Below are positions 27,300-36,950 of a stretch of DNA of 64,000 nt, one piece after another. The translations under genes were made by a program, and so were the position numbers. The notes beneath the pieces were generated by a model. It did not search any database. It was not told the DNA's origin and was given only the letters and a program-made list of their open reading frames with translations. The stretch comes from Costertonia aggregata (GTDB lineage Bacteria; Bacteroidota; Bacteroidia; Flavobacteriales; Flavobacteriaceae), in contig NZ_CP058595.1 in the NCBI RefSeq assembly GCF_013402795.1, positions 3,574,001 to 3,638,000 of the forward strand, given 5' to 3'. Each line of letters begins with the position of its first letter. Positions within the stretch are counted from its first letter, which is position 1.

Positions 27300-30131
27300 T
27301 CAAAACCATTTTCTTGTAAAAAGACCAGTAAGTACTTTGGGGCTCAAAGTAACGATAAAACGTATTTTTTCGTCATAATTGGGCTGTGAGATTTCCCAAC
27401 CGTTGTTGGAGTGTAATGGAAAGTATAGTTCAAAATAATCCGTGACCAAGTTCAATCGCACGCCGGAATCATATACGAAACGTTTTTTTTCGCCTTTGTT
27501 TTTCATAAAGCCTATATCGCCATAGAGCTCTATCCAACGCCAAACATTAAAACTTGCATTGGCCGTCGCCATCCAATCATCCGCAAAAGGGTTTCTCAAT
27601 TTTGACTTAAAACCACCTTCGGCAATGATGATCTGCTGACTATAAATGCCCGTATCTTCCGACCTTCCCAAATAACCGTAGTCGAACAAATAGTCGGTAG
27701 GCCTGTCCAGGGCAAAACTAAAGAAATCCGAATCGGTTTTGTTACGCAAAAACTTCCCGGCAAAAAACCTTAAGTTCAACTGTCTGTTATTTTCAAATAG
27801 TTTTCTGAACTCATAATTAAAGGAGACCTTGCTAAAATTGCTCGAATGTTGGGCATCGATAAACCACGAACTATAATCTATAATACCGATGTTGGAGTTG
27901 ATATACCTTGCGTTGAGCACACTGTAATCGGGGTCTGTTTCCAAATCCAGGTTTTCATCAATGTCTCTCAACACGTTCACGTACCGAAAACTCAGGAATT
28001 CCCTTTTATTCGAAAGCAAATCATCGGGACGCCACCCAAAACTTACCGCAGGTGTTATGGTGCTGTACCTTGAATTGGTCTGAAAATGAAATGTGGAGCC
28101 ACCAATGGAGTAGTTTGAAACGTAAAACCCGGTTTTGGCATGGTATTTTTGATAGCGAAAGCTACCGTAACCCACAAATGATTTTTCCTTCATGGCATAG
28201 GAAGGGGCAAAGTCAAAAAGAAATGGTCTTTGTAACAATGTTTTGTTGGTAAGCCGAAGTCCCGGTGTAAGACCGTCATAAATATTGAAACCTGCGACGG
28301 GCATATAAAAAATCTGATTGCGATAGGGGTTTTCACTATCCTTTAAAAATTGAAATTTTAGTTTTTTGTTACTTGAAAAAAAACCGTTCAACGTTTTCCA
28401 ATTGTCCCTTTGGTTAAATTCTGGAATCTTTTGGTCATAGTTAAGCACCAAACGGTCCTCCCCATTTTTTGGTATGGTAAAGGTGTCAATATCTTTTATA
28501 TTGGAAAACCAGTATTTGGAAACGACGGAGTCCTTTTTTACGCCAAACATAGATATGGGTATGTTGGTACCCGTTTTGTTTTTTATGGTTACCGTTATTG
28601 AATCTTCCTTTTTCTTTACTTTTTTTATTTTGAAATCGATTTGATTGTCGGATGAAACATACTCGTTGAAGAACCAACCGATATTTTTTTGGGTAGATGC
28701 ATTTAAAGTAGATATGAATTCACTGGCCTCAACTTCTTTCAGTTTGTTTTTTTGATAAAACTGTTTAATGCTGTTGCCAACGTTTTCCTCACCTATATAT
28801 GCCGCCAAGTACGCCAAACCTAACCCCGCCTTATATCTGTTCGCTACTTTTTGATTAAAGTACAGCAACGAATCATTTGGGGTAATGAGTGATTGGTCTA
28901 GATTTTTTCTTGCGGAAAACATATATAAAAACGGGTACTGTTCGTTAAAGTCCATTTGTGCCAAATGAAAACTTCGTACCCCCCAAATTTTGGAGAGTTT
29001 ACCCAATAATTTTTGACCTGGATAGTGTTGATCAACATACTTTATCATCAGATAGTTGAGGATGGCATCGTTTACCCATTTTTCTTTTCTAGGGTTTGTA
29101 AATAGCGTTTCTTCCAAAAACTTTCGCAAAGCGGTCTTTAGAAATTTAAGCTCAAATTGAAATTGAGGCTCATAAGGGCGAATAAAAGAGGGCAATTGGT
29201 TGATACCATATAAAGGGTCTTTATTATAATCAAATGTACTTACCAATAGTTCTTTATGCGGATATTCCCCTAAATTCTCGTGAATGTAGGCCATAGTCCT
29301 CTCTATGGAAATATTCTGGGAGATGTCATCATATTTTGTGGTTTCAATATCGGTCAAAACTACAACGTGTTTGGTAATATGTTTTGATAGGTTTTGATCG
29401 GATTGTAAAACGATTTCACAACTTTTTCTATTTTCCCCTTTCAATATGGTTGATTGTCCCTGCGGAAATTTTGAAGTGGCGCCCTGCACAAAGTTTGAGG
29501 TCAAATAGAGGTCCTTAGGATAAATAAAGTTTATGGTCGTGTTCGTAATGCCGGTGTAGAGATCTTCTAGATTTTTGTTGGAATATAGCTGCCACTTACC
29601 GTTATATACGGCCGGGGTCAAATACCAATCCTTTAAAAAATACCCGTTTTTTGAACTGTACCCGTAGGCGGTGTATTTATTTGGGGGCAACTTTACAGTA
29701 TAATTAATGTAAAAGGTCATGGAATCTTTTGGTTCCAAGGGTCTGTTCAAAATTATTCGTATGATATCTTTTACGTTGGTGCGGTCCCAATCCAATCTTT
29801 GGTAATAATTATCTACGGCCGTTTTTATTTTGGTGTAGCCCCTTTCATCGTCTTTGGCCAAATGAAGGCTTTTTTTGAATTCTTCTGCAAAACGTTTGGC
29901 AAGCCCGGTGTTTTTATCGGAATAGGCATGGGCCCAGTCATTAAAGTACAATGTATTCAATGTATCCGCAGAACTGTTTACGTACGTGAATTTTTGGTTT
30001 ATGTTCAGTTCCTTGGTTTCCCCGTCCAAATTCGCCGTTAACCTGTTAATATGTTGTGCAACAGCTTTTCCTGTACAGAATAACAGGGCACAGGCCAACA
30101 TAAAATATACTAAGGAAAATCTGGTTTTCAA
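27300..30131 (-). CDS. Degenerate M1 peptidase-like domain fused to an outer-membrane beta-barrel
   Basis: A 943-aa exported protein (signal peptide to about residue 25, ending AVAQ). Residues about 28-500 follow the M1 aminopeptidase layout: beta-sandwich, ...RTMAYIHENLGEYPHKELLV, and a helical C-domain. The zinc site is absent, however. Where HExxH is expected the sequence reads LRKFLEETLF (335-344), and the WLNEGFATYL position is WVNDAILNYL (352-361). Residues about 600-943 have the alternating amphipathic strands and short turns of a beta-barrel and end in Phe (FTRKWF), as outer-membrane proteins do. It is probably an outer-membrane protein with a periplasmic non-catalytic M1-like module. 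Confidence 0.82.
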   Translation of the reverse strand: MKTRFSLVYFMLACALLFCTGKAVAQHINRLTANLDGETKELNINQKFTYVNSSADTLNTLYFNDWAHAYSDKNTGLAKRFAEEFKKSLHLAKDDERGYTKIKTAVDNYYQRLDWDRTNVKDIIRIILNRPLEPKDSMTFYINYTVKLPPNKYTAYGYSSKNGYFLKDWYLTPAVYNGKWQLYSNKNLEDLYTGITNTTINFIYPKDLYLTSNFVQGATSKFPQGQSTILKGENRKSCEIVLQSDQNLSKHITKHVVVLTDIETTKYDDISQNISIERTMAYIHENLGEYPHKELLVSTFDYNKDPLYGINQLPSFIRPYEPQFQFELKFLKTALRKFLEETLFTNPRKEKWVNDAILNYLMIKYVDQHYPGQKLLGKLSKIWGVRSFHLAQMDFNEQYPFLYMFSARKNLDQSLITPNDSLLYFNQKVANRYKAGLGLAYLAAYIGEENVGNSIKQFYQKNKLKEVEASEFISTLNASTQKNIGWFFNEYVSSDNQIDFKIKKVKKKEDSITVTIKNKTGTNIPISMFGVKKDSVVSKYWFSNIKDIDTFTIPKNGEDRLVLNYDQKIPEFNQRDNWKTLNGFFSSNKKLKFQFLKDSENPYRNQIFYMPVAGFNIYDGLTPGLRLTNKTLLQRPFLFDFAPSYAMKEKSFVGYGSFRYQKYHAKTGFYVSNYSIGGSTFHFQTNSRYSTITPAVSFGWRPDDLLSNKREFLSFRYVNVLRDIDENLDLETDPDYSVLNARYINSNIGIIDYSSWFIDAQHSSNFSKVSFNYEFRKLFENNRQLNLRFFAGKFLRNKTDSDFFSFALDRPTDYLFDYGYLGRSEDTGIYSQQIIIAEGGFKSKLRNPFADDWMATANASFNVWRWIELYGDIGFMKNKGEKKRFVYDSGVRLNLVTDYFELYFPLHSNNGWEISQPNYDEKIRFIVTLSPKVLTGLFTRKWF

Positions 30132-30142
30132 CTGAAACGGGA

Positions 30143-30829
30143 TTAAAAGTTGGGGCTTAGGGCATGGCCTTTGTAAAAAGCATCGATTACCTCTACGACT
30201 TCTTCCTTGGTGTCTACAATATGAATCAAATCCAAATCATGGGCACTTATGTTGCCGGCTTCGAGCATGGTTTTCTTTATCCAATCGATAAGCCCTCCCC
30301 AAAAAGAGGAACCCACTAAAATAATGGGGAATTTTTCTATTTTATTGGTCTGTATCAAAGTTATCGCTTCGAAAAGTTCATCCAAAGTCCCAAAACCACC
30401 GGGCATTACCACAAACCCTTGCGAATATTTAACGAACATTACCTTTCTAACGAAAAAATAGTCAAAGTCTAGGCTTTTGTCCCCATCTATATAAGGATTG
30501 TCATGCTGCTCAAAAGGTAAATCTATATTGAGCCCTACCGAAGTTCCCCCAGCTAAATTAGCCCCTCTGTTGCCGGCCTCCATAATACCGGGACCACCTC
30601 CGGTAATAACCCCATAACCGGCTTCGGCGATGCTTTGGGCAATATTTACGGCCAATTGATAGTAGGGGTCGTTTTCTTTGGTCCTGGCCGAACCAAAAAT
30701 AGAAACGCAGGGGCCAATGGCACTCATTTTTTCAAAACCGTTGACAAACTCGCCCATGATCTTGAACAATGCCCAAGAGTCGTTCGTTTTTATCTCATTC
30801 CATCCTTTGTGATGTTGTTCTTTTCTCAT
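30143..30829 (-). CDS. LOG family protein (TIGR00730 Rossmann fold)
   Basis: 228 aa from the start at 30829 (MRKEQHHKGWNEI); the frame extends 21 nt further, but into a palindrome. LOG proteins are cytokinin-activating or nucleoside-5'-monophosphate phosphoribohydrolases. The diagnostic motifs are present: GGGPGIMEAGNRGA near residue 80 and PGGFGTLDELFEA near 142. SIFGSARTKENDPYY near 44 marks the N-terminal Rossmann strand. Its stop lies 11 nt from the start of the barrel protein gene, so the two may be one transcript. Confidence 0.9.
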   Translation of the reverse strand: MRKEQHHKGWNEIKTNDSWALFKIMGEFVNGFEKMSAIGPCVSIFGSARTKENDPYYQLAVNIAQSIAEAGYGVITGGGPGIMEAGNRGANLAGGTSVGLNIDLPFEQHDNPYIDGDKSLDFDYFFVRKVMFVKYSQGFVVMPGGFGTLDELFEAITLIQTNKIEKFPIILVGSSFWGGLIDWIKKTMLEAGNISAHDLDLIHIVDTKEEVVEVIDAFYKGHALSPNF

Positions 30830-30848
30830 GAATACAACTTTTATTGTC

Positions 30849-30868
30849 ATTTCCGCATAGGCGGAAAT
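30849..30868. repeat. Perfect 8-bp palindrome upstream of the LOG gene
   Basis: ATTTCCGC (30849-30856), ATAG loop, GCGGAAAT (30861-30868), within the context GTCATTTCCGC...GCGGAAATCC. It resembles the short palindromic dispersed repeats common in flavobacterial spacers. I see only this copy in the window. It lacks a T-run, so it is not a standard terminator for uvrA. Confidence 0.55.
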
Positions 30869-30917
30869 CCACTTCTATGTTAATGTTAGACTTCTAAGCC
30901 GAAAATGGTATCAAAAT

Positions 30918-33749
30918 CTAGTTTAATTCTTTTATCAAAAACTCTGCCGTATAGCTTTTTTTATCTTTGGCTACTTCTTCCGGCGTGCCTTTTGCGACCA
31001 CTTTGCCACCGCCTCGACCACCTTCATAACCAATGTCGATGATATAATCCACCATTTTGATGACATCCATATTGTGCTCTATGACCAATATCGTATTTCC
31101 TTTGTCTACCAAACGGTTCAAAACTTCCATCAAGACCCGAATATCTTCAAAATGAAGTCCTGTAGTAGGTTCGTCCAAGATGTAAAACGTGTTTCCCGTA
31201 TCACGTTTTGATAGCTCTGTTGCGAGTTTTATACGTTGTGCCTCACCGCCCGACAATGTAGTGGATTGCTGCCCTAAAGAAATGTATCCCAGGCCTACAT
31301 CTTGAATGGTTTTTAACTTCCGGTATATTTTGGGTATGGGTTCAAAAAACCCCACAGCTTCGTTTATGGTCATTTCCAGAACGTCGGCTATCGACTTCCC
31401 CTTATATCTTATCTCTAAGGTCTCCCTATTGAAGCGCTTACCGTTACAGGTTTCACACTCAACATAAACGTCGGGCAAAAAGTTCATTTCAATAACGCGC
31501 AGCCCACCACCTTGGCACGTTTCGCATCTACCTCCCTTGACGTTAAAACTAAATCGCCCTGGTTTATAGCCACGGATCGCCGCCTCGGGCGTTTTGGTAA
31601 ACAAAGACCTGATTTCACTAAAAACCCCAGTATATGTCGCCGGATTGGAGCGTGGTGTTCGCCCGATGGGCGATTGGTTGATATCGATTACTTTATCAAT
31701 GTGTTCCAGCCCTTTTATACTCTTGTAGGGCATCGGTTTTTTTACACCATTAAAATAGTGGGCGTTCATGATAGGGTAGAGGGTCTCGTTGATCAAGGTT
31801 GACTTACCACTGCCCGATACTCCGGTAACACCTATCATTTGCCCCAATGGAAATTCTACCGATACGTTCTTTAAGTTGTTACCCGTACACCCCGTGAGCG
31901 TTATTTTTTTGCCATTGCCTTTTCTGCGTTTTTCAGGAACTGGTATTTCACGTTCTCCCGTTATATAATCGGCGGTCAATGTATTGACGTTTTTTAATTC
32001 GGTAGGATGGCCTTCGGAGATGATTTCGCCACCATGTCTCCCAGCCTTGGGACCAATATCAATGACATGGTCCGCACGTTCTATCATATCTTTGTCGTGC
32101 TCTACCACAATGACCGAATTACCGATATCACGAAGCGATTCCAATGATTTTATCAACCTGTTGTTATCCCTTTGGTGTAGGCCTATACTGGGCTCGTCCA
32201 AAATATAGAGCACGCCGACCAATTGTGAACCAATCTGCGTTGCCAAGCGTATACGTTGCGCCTCGCCACCAGAGAGTGATTTGGAGCTACGGTTCAGGGA
32301 AAGATAATCCAAGCCTACGTCCAATAAAAAACGGATTCTTGTCTTGATTTCTTTTACGATTTCTTCAGCAATCTTCAATTGGTTTCCTTCCAAGGTATTT
32401 TCCAGTCCATCAAAAAAATCGGCCAGCTCTGCAATATCCAAATGCGCCAGTTCGGCGATGTTCTTTTCATCTATTTTAAAGTTGAGCGATTCTTTGCGTA
32501 AGCGAGAACCGCCACAGGTAGGGCAGGAGACTTTGTCCATATATTCTTTTGCCCATCTTTTTATTGATGTGGAATCGGCTTCTTCAAATTGATTTTTAAT
32601 AAAGTTGGAGATGCCTTCATAATCTATCTTATAGTTGCGTTTTACGCCAAGGGTTTTGGAATCGACCTCAAAAGTCTCGTGTCCGCCATTCAATAGAACC
32701 TCCATGGCAGCAGCGGGTATCTTGGTTATCGGGTCGGTCAATTCAAACCCATAGCGCTGGGCTATAGTCTCAATTTGTTTGAACGCCCACGACTTTTTGT
32801 ATTCCCCCAATGGTGCTATACCACCGCTTTTTATCGATAATTTTTTATCGGGAAAAATCTTGTTCTCATTCACTTCGTATACATGTCCGAGCCCATTGCA
32901 ACTGGGGCACATGCCCTTTGGGGAATTAAAGGAAAACGTATTGGGTTCCGGTACCGGGTAGGAAATCCCGGTGGTCGGGCACATTAAATCCCTACTGAAA
33001 TACCGGGCTTCAGTACTGTTTTCTTCCAGCACCATCAATACATTATTTCCACTGTACATGGCCGTATTGATGGTTTCGGCCAAGCGTTTGTCCATATCAA
33101 CATTGTCGACCACTTTTAAACGATCTATAACAATCTCGATATCGTGGGTCTTGTACCGGTCTACTTTCATGCCTTTTACGATATCCCGCACTTCGCCGTC
33201 AACCCGTACTTTTACAAAGCCCTGTTTGGCAATTTGCTCAAAAAGTTCACGATAATGGCCCTTTCTGGATTTTATAATGGGCGCAAGCACATTTATTTTT
33301 TTGCCTTCGTAATCGGTTTTGATAAGATCCTTGATCTGTTCATCGCTGTAGCTTACCATTTTTTCGCCAGTATTGTAGCTATAGGCATCTCCGGCGCGGG
33401 CGAACAACAACCGTAGAAAATCATAAATTTCCGTGATGGTACCTACGGTGGAACGTGGTGATTTGGAGGTGGTTTTCTGCTCAATGGCGATGACCGGTGA
33501 CAGACCATCTATTTTATCCACATCTGGGCGTTCCAATCCTCCCAAAAATTGGCGGGCATAGGCCGAAAAAGTCTCGATGTATCTACGTTGGCCCTCGGCG
33601 TAAATCGTGTCAAACGCCAAGGATGATTTGCCGCTTCCTGAAAGTCCGGTAATTACCACCAACTTTTCGCGGGGTATGGTAACATCTATATTTTTTAGGT
33701 TGTGAACGCGAGCGCCCTTAACCTCAATATTCTCCTCGTAATTGATCAT
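30918..33749 (-). CDS. uvrA: Excinuclease ABC subunit A
   Basis: DNA damage sensor of nucleotide excision repair, a dimeric ABC ATPase. The 943-aa length is typical. First ATP site [14 protein letters not shown] near residue 34, second [17 protein letters not shown] near 640. Both ABC signatures LSGGEAQRI are visible (near 493 and 832). Zinc modules are seen as CPSCNGLGH...[12 protein letters not shown] and [14 protein letters not shown]...CETCNGKRF. It is divergent from the 175-aa gene and separated from the LOG gene by 88 nt. Confidence 0.98.
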   Translation of the reverse strand: MINYEENIEVKGARVHNLKNIDVTIPREKLVVITGLSGSGKSSLAFDTIYAEGQRRYIETFSAYARQFLGGLERPDVDKIDGLSPVIAIEQKTTSKSPRSTVGTITEIYDFLRLLFARAGDAYSYNTGEKMVSYSDEQIKDLIKTDYEGKKINVLAPIIKSRKGHYRELFEQIAKQGFVKVRVDGEVRDIVKGMKVDRYKTHDIEIVIDRLKVVDNVDMDKRLAETINTAMYSGNNVLMVLEENSTEARYFSRDLMCPTTGISYPVPEPNTFSFNSPKGMCPSCNGLGHVYEVNENKIFPDKKLSIKSGGIAPLGEYKKSWAFKQIETIAQRYGFELTDPITKIPAAAMEVLLNGGHETFEVDSKTLGVKRNYKIDYEGISNFIKNQFEEADSTSIKRWAKEYMDKVSCPTCGGSRLRKESLNFKIDEKNIAELAHLDIAELADFFDGLENTLEGNQLKIAEEIVKEIKTRIRFLLDVGLDYLSLNRSSKSLSGGEAQRIRLATQIGSQLVGVLYILDEPSIGLHQRDNNRLIKSLESLRDIGNSVIVVEHDKDMIERADHVIDIGPKAGRHGGEIISEGHPTELKNVNTLTADYITGEREIPVPEKRRKGNGKKITLTGCTGNNLKNVSVEFPLGQMIGVTGVSGSGKSTLINETLYPIMNAHYFNGVKKPMPYKSIKGLEHIDKVIDINQSPIGRTPRSNPATYTGVFSEIRSLFTKTPEAAIRGYKPGRFSFNVKGGRCETCQGGGLRVIEMNFLPDVYVECETCNGKRFNRETLEIRYKGKSIADVLEMTINEAVGFFEPIPKIYRKLKTIQDVGLGYISLGQQSTTLSGGEAQRIKLATELSKRDTGNTFYILDEPTTGLHFEDIRVLMEVLNRLVDKGNTILVIEHNMDVIKMVDYIIDIGYEGGRGGGKVVAKGTPEEVAKDKKSYTAEFLIKELN

Positions 33750-33820
33750 TTCTTATTTCAAAGCAAAGTTGCGAAGTTACAATTTTGAAGGCTAAAAATA
33801 AACTAGCCCCAACTTATATG

Positions 33821-33851
33821 TTTGTTAATTAATAGGATACTTTTAATTTAG
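33821..33851 (+). promoter_or_regulatory. Putative promoter of the 175-aa gene
   Basis: TTTG (33821-33824), 19-nt spacer, TAATTTAG (33844-33851). This matches the Bacteroidota pattern with one mismatch in the -7 box. The predicted leader is about 18 nt. Confidence 0.35.
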
Positions 33852-33875
33852 CGGCAATACTTAAAAAAAGCTAGA

Positions 33876-34403
33876 ATGACACTTTTAGGAATAGGCTCAA
33901 GAATTATACATAACGAATTTGGAAAAGGCGTGGTGACCAACGTTACCTCAAAACACTATTGGGTGACTTTTATGGACAGTGGATTGGAAACGATTGATTT
34001 GAATAGTGACTTTGAAGTGATAGAAGCTGTTGAGGATGAGGTGGATACCGTTAGTTTTTCGGAGGTAGAGCGTTCCCTGATCGCCATCTTACGAAAATGG
34101 AGCGATGCTTCTTCGCTAACACCCATTGCCGATAAGTGGAAAGGGGGAAATATGGTGTTAAAACCAGGAGACGACAACTTGTCCGATAAAGAAATACCTA
34201 TAACTACTTTTTTTCATAAAATAGTGATGGTTCGCGATCGGATTCGGGTAATGGAACAAAAAATAAATGCAAGCAAAAATCTAGACGACCAAGAAAAGGT
34301 AGATTTACAACAGTATATTACCCGTATTTATGGGAGTTTAACTACATTCAACGTGTTATTTGGGAATAAAAGCGATTATTTTGTGGGCGAAAAAAAGGTG
34401 TAA
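33876..34403 (+). CDS. Conserved small protein with Tudor/KOW-like N-terminus
   Basis: A 175-aa cytoplasmic protein of unknown function. Residues about 5-50 (IGSRIIHNEFGKGVVTNV, then YWVTFMDSGLETIDL) form a small beta-barrel pattern. The G-S-x-h-x-H-x-x-F-G-x-G-x-V string is also seen at the C-terminus of the UvrD-type helicase at 16.8-19.1 kb. The rest is helical, with KIVMVRDRIRVMEQKINASKNL and a final YGSLTTFNVLFG. It is divergent from uvrA with a 126-bp shared upstream region, which may or may not be meaningful. Confidence 0.75.
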   Translation: MTLLGIGSRIIHNEFGKGVVTNVTSKHYWVTFMDSGLETIDLNSDFEVIEAVEDEVDTVSFSEVERSLIAILRKWSDASSLTPIADKWKGGNMVLKPGDDNLSDKEIPITTFFHKIVMVRDRIRVMEQKINASKNLDDQEKVDLQQYITRIYGSLTTFNVLFGNKSDYFVGEKKV

Positions 34404-34520
34404 ACCAACAGGTATACCCTTTGTGTTTTACAAATTGGTTTGTAGATAAACCCTTAACCTCGATACTTTTTTGCAAAATCAAGATTATCATATGTCTCTT
34501 CGTAACTTTTAAGCATAACT

Positions 34521-35157
34521 TGTCACTTCGAACTCAGTGAGAAATCTCATTATAGTTTCTCGTTATCAGATTCCTCGTCGCTTTGCTCTGTCGGAATGAC
34601 GGGTCGTATTTAAAAATAAATTTATCCAAGTGCAAGAACTACGAATGTTGAATCCATAATGATTTGTTTCCCATGATTTCAATAGGGTGGCCTTTTGTGA
34701 ATGTTTAGCGTTTCATGTCATTTCGAACGCAGTGAGAAATCTCATTATAGTCTCTCGGTATCGGATTCCTCGTCGCTTCGCTCTGTCGGAATGACAAGCC
34801 GTTTCCGATGGAATATTGGATTCATAACAGTATATTTCATGATTTTGATAGGCATACCCTACTGTCAGTTTAAATGTAGGACTATCATGTCATTTCGAAC
34901 GTAGTGAGAAATCTCCTTAATAGTTTCTCGGTATCGGATTCCTCCTCGCTTTGCTCTGTCGGAATGACGGATCATATTTAAAAAGAAATTTGTCCAAGTG
35001 CAAGAACTTTGAATCTTGAATCCATAATGATTTGTTTCCCATGATTTCAATAGGGATGATTTTTTGTGAATGTTAAGCGTATCATGTCATTTCGAACGCA
35101 GTCTCCTCATAGCTTCTCGATATTGGATTCTTCGTCGCTTTGCCCTGTCGGAATGAC
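34521..35157 (+). repeat. Array 1 of ~80-bp palindromic repeats (four copies)
   Basis: Copies at about 34521-34600, 34716-34796, 34888-34968 and 35085-35157. Each starts near GTCATTTCGAACGCAGTGAG and ends TCTGTCGGAATGAC, so the ends are imperfect inverted repeats (GTCATTTCGA / TCGGAATGAC). The period is 172-196 nt. The last copy lacks the GAGAAAT segment. Spacers share further sequence (AATCCATAATGATTTGTTTC at two places, and TTGATAGGCATACC-type tails) that resembles the 3' end of the neighbouring L,D-transpeptidase gene. The array lies between two convergent genes. Together with its flanks it accounts for the 816-bp stretch 34404-35219, where I see no credible gene. Confidence 0.9.
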
Positions 35158-35219
35158 GGCAGTACTCGAAATGTATTCTGTCCATACTCAATAAGTATGG
35201 ATTTTGAATTTATGATGGT

Positions 35220-35852
35220 TCATTTGGTGATGGTGATGGGCATACCCCTATAAACAACTGTATATAGGTCATTAACATCTTTATTGGTCAATGAAATACA
35301 GCCCCATGTCCAGTTTTGTTTCTGTTTTATGAGGTTTGAATGTCCTTTGGGGACACCATGAATTCCGATTTCTCCGCCAATTTTTGCATCTTTCGGGATT
35401 TTGTTCTCCGCCTTGGCCTTGTTATGCTTTTCCCATGATTCTGTTGTGGGGTAGTCAATCCAAATAAATTTGGACCAAGTAGTATGTGGATAAAAGGCCC
35501 TGACACTAAAACCGCCTTCAGGAGTAGAGCGGTCACCCTGCATCAGTTTATCGTCTACAGGGTTGGTGCCAAAGACTACCGGATAGGTTTTGACGATTAC
35601 GGTATCTGCCATGGCATAAAGCCTATAATCGCTTTTGTCTATGTGAATGGATATATCTTCTTTTTTCAATTGTAATGAATCCAATAAAAGCAATATTGAG
35701 GGCTCTAAAGTTTTGGATTCTGGGAAAGTGCGTTCATTTTGGACCTCTTTCGCATCAAATTCTTTTTCTCGGCTACAGGTGATTTGAAAAGTCTGAAATC
35801 CCAAACAGATAAGGCAAAAACCTATGGGAATGCTTTTTAAAAGGGTTTTCAT
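35220..35852 (-). CDS. L,D-transpeptidase (YkuD domain)
   Basis: Peptidoglycan crosslinking or remodelling enzyme with a catalytic cysteine. The 210-aa protein has an N-terminal hydrophobic export segment (about 8-25); the FQITC sequence is only a weak lipobox, so lipidation is uncertain. The YkuD domain (about 68-208) shows IHIDKSDYRLYAM, GDRSTPEGGFSV and the active-site set IGIHGVPKG (His165) and WTWGCISLTNKDV (Cys185). Its last codons (RGMPITITK) are echoed in decayed form within the repeat arrays. It converges on the 175-aa gene across array 1. Confidence 0.92.
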   Translation of the reverse strand: MKTLLKSIPIGFCLICLGFQTFQITCSREKEFDAKEVQNERTFPESKTLEPSILLLLDSLQLKKEDISIHIDKSDYRLYAMADTVIVKTYPVVFGTNPVDDKLMQGDRSTPEGGFSVRAFYPHTTWSKFIWIDYPTTESWEKHNKAKAENKIPKDAKIGGEIGIHGVPKGHSNLIKQKQNWTWGCISLTNKDVNDLYTVVYRGMPITITK

Positions 35853-35949
35853 GGTTCGGACGATTAGCGAATTACAACGCTAAATTATCCTTAGGGTCTG
35901 CAAGATACTTCACTACGAAAAGCGAAAACGGACTCCCTGAAAAAAGGGA

Positions 35950-36666
35950 TTAGCAAGTTTTGATTTTATCCAGACCAATCCACTCATGTTCTATATCTTT
36001 CATCAAAAGGGCATTATCAAAACGTACCGAACCTTTGGGAAAAATACGTTCATCCTCAAAAAAACTGGATTGTACGTGGCTAACTTCCAAAAGGGAAACT
36101 TTCCAAGTGTAGGCTTTAAGCTGCAACCCGTCAAATGCGTCTCCGTACGGCGAATATCCTATACTGCCTTTCTCGAAAAAGTCTGAAACACAGCTCAGAT
36201 TTTCAAAAACACTTTGGGTATTCCAAACATCGGTTTCCTTGGCGGTTATCGACAATGTGGTTTTGTCCTCGCTTACGAATGCGACTTCATATTCACCATT
36301 GGTCTCCTTTACCGTAAACGCTGCTTTGTGGTGTAGGCCCGGAAAAACGGTTCCCCCGGCCATGGCATTGAGTTTGGATGAGGTGTCCCTTCGTGGGATG
36401 TAAACCCCTTCTTTCGTCTTCCCGTTTTCTACCCATTCAACCGCTATACGATGTGCCCCATTTTCCGAAGAAATCCCGATTTGTTTGGGTAGACCTTTGG
36501 GCCTGATATCTTTTGAGCGTATGAGACAGATACCCGCAATACCTTTACCGTTGACTAATTTGGGCGTAAAGGGTTTGGGCAAGTAGCGGGCCAATACCTC
36601 TTTATCAACTTGGTAGTTGATGAGTATTCTACGGTCTATCGTTCCTTTGATTTTAGGGATTTTCAT
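35950..36666 (-). CDS. DUF2071 family protein
   Basis: A 238-aa cytoplasmic protein of the DUF2071 group, which is related in fold to acetoacetate decarboxylase. Visible family elements are the opening TIDRRILINYQVDKEVLARYLPKPF, FTPKLVNGKGIAGICLI and a central GVYIPRRDTSSKLN. The reaction is unknown. It starts where a doubtful 82-residue frame ends, with an ATGA overlap; I do not trust that upstream frame. Confidence 0.85.
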   Translation of the reverse strand: MKIPKIKGTIDRRILINYQVDKEVLARYLPKPFTPKLVNGKGIAGICLIRSKDIRPKGLPKQIGISSENGAHRIAVEWVENGKTKEGVYIPRRDTSSKLNAMAGGTVFPGLHHKAAFTVKETNGEYEVAFVSEDKTTLSITAKETDVWNTQSVFENLSCVSDFFEKGSIGYSPYGDAFDGLQLKAYTWKVSLLEVSHVQSSFFEDERIFPKGSVRFDNALLMKDIEHEWIGLDKIKTC

Positions 36667-36950
36667 ATGGCTAAGCTAGTGGTTCGTATACGGTGATTGC
36701 CATACCAAATGAAGGGAAAACAAAGTCCCAAAAAATGGGGATGTTGCTTGGTTACTTTTTTGATGAACCCTAAAATAGGTTGCTTAAAAATAAATGAATT
36801 TGGAAAAAAAGAAGTTTCGTTATCGGTTTTGGCTATGGTTAGTTGCAGTGTGAAATCCGACAGGATTTCGACCCGCAAACTAAGCATATTAAATATACGT
36901 AGATTTTCCAAAGGGAAAATCCGCCCGCAATTAATTATAGATGTTGTAAG

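Noticed and set aside
36663-36911. 82-residue minus-strand ORF ahead of the DUF2071 gene (ATGA overlap)
   Set aside because: Composition is not protein-like, no family is recognised, and the opposite strand carries an equally long open frame. The overlap may be chance.
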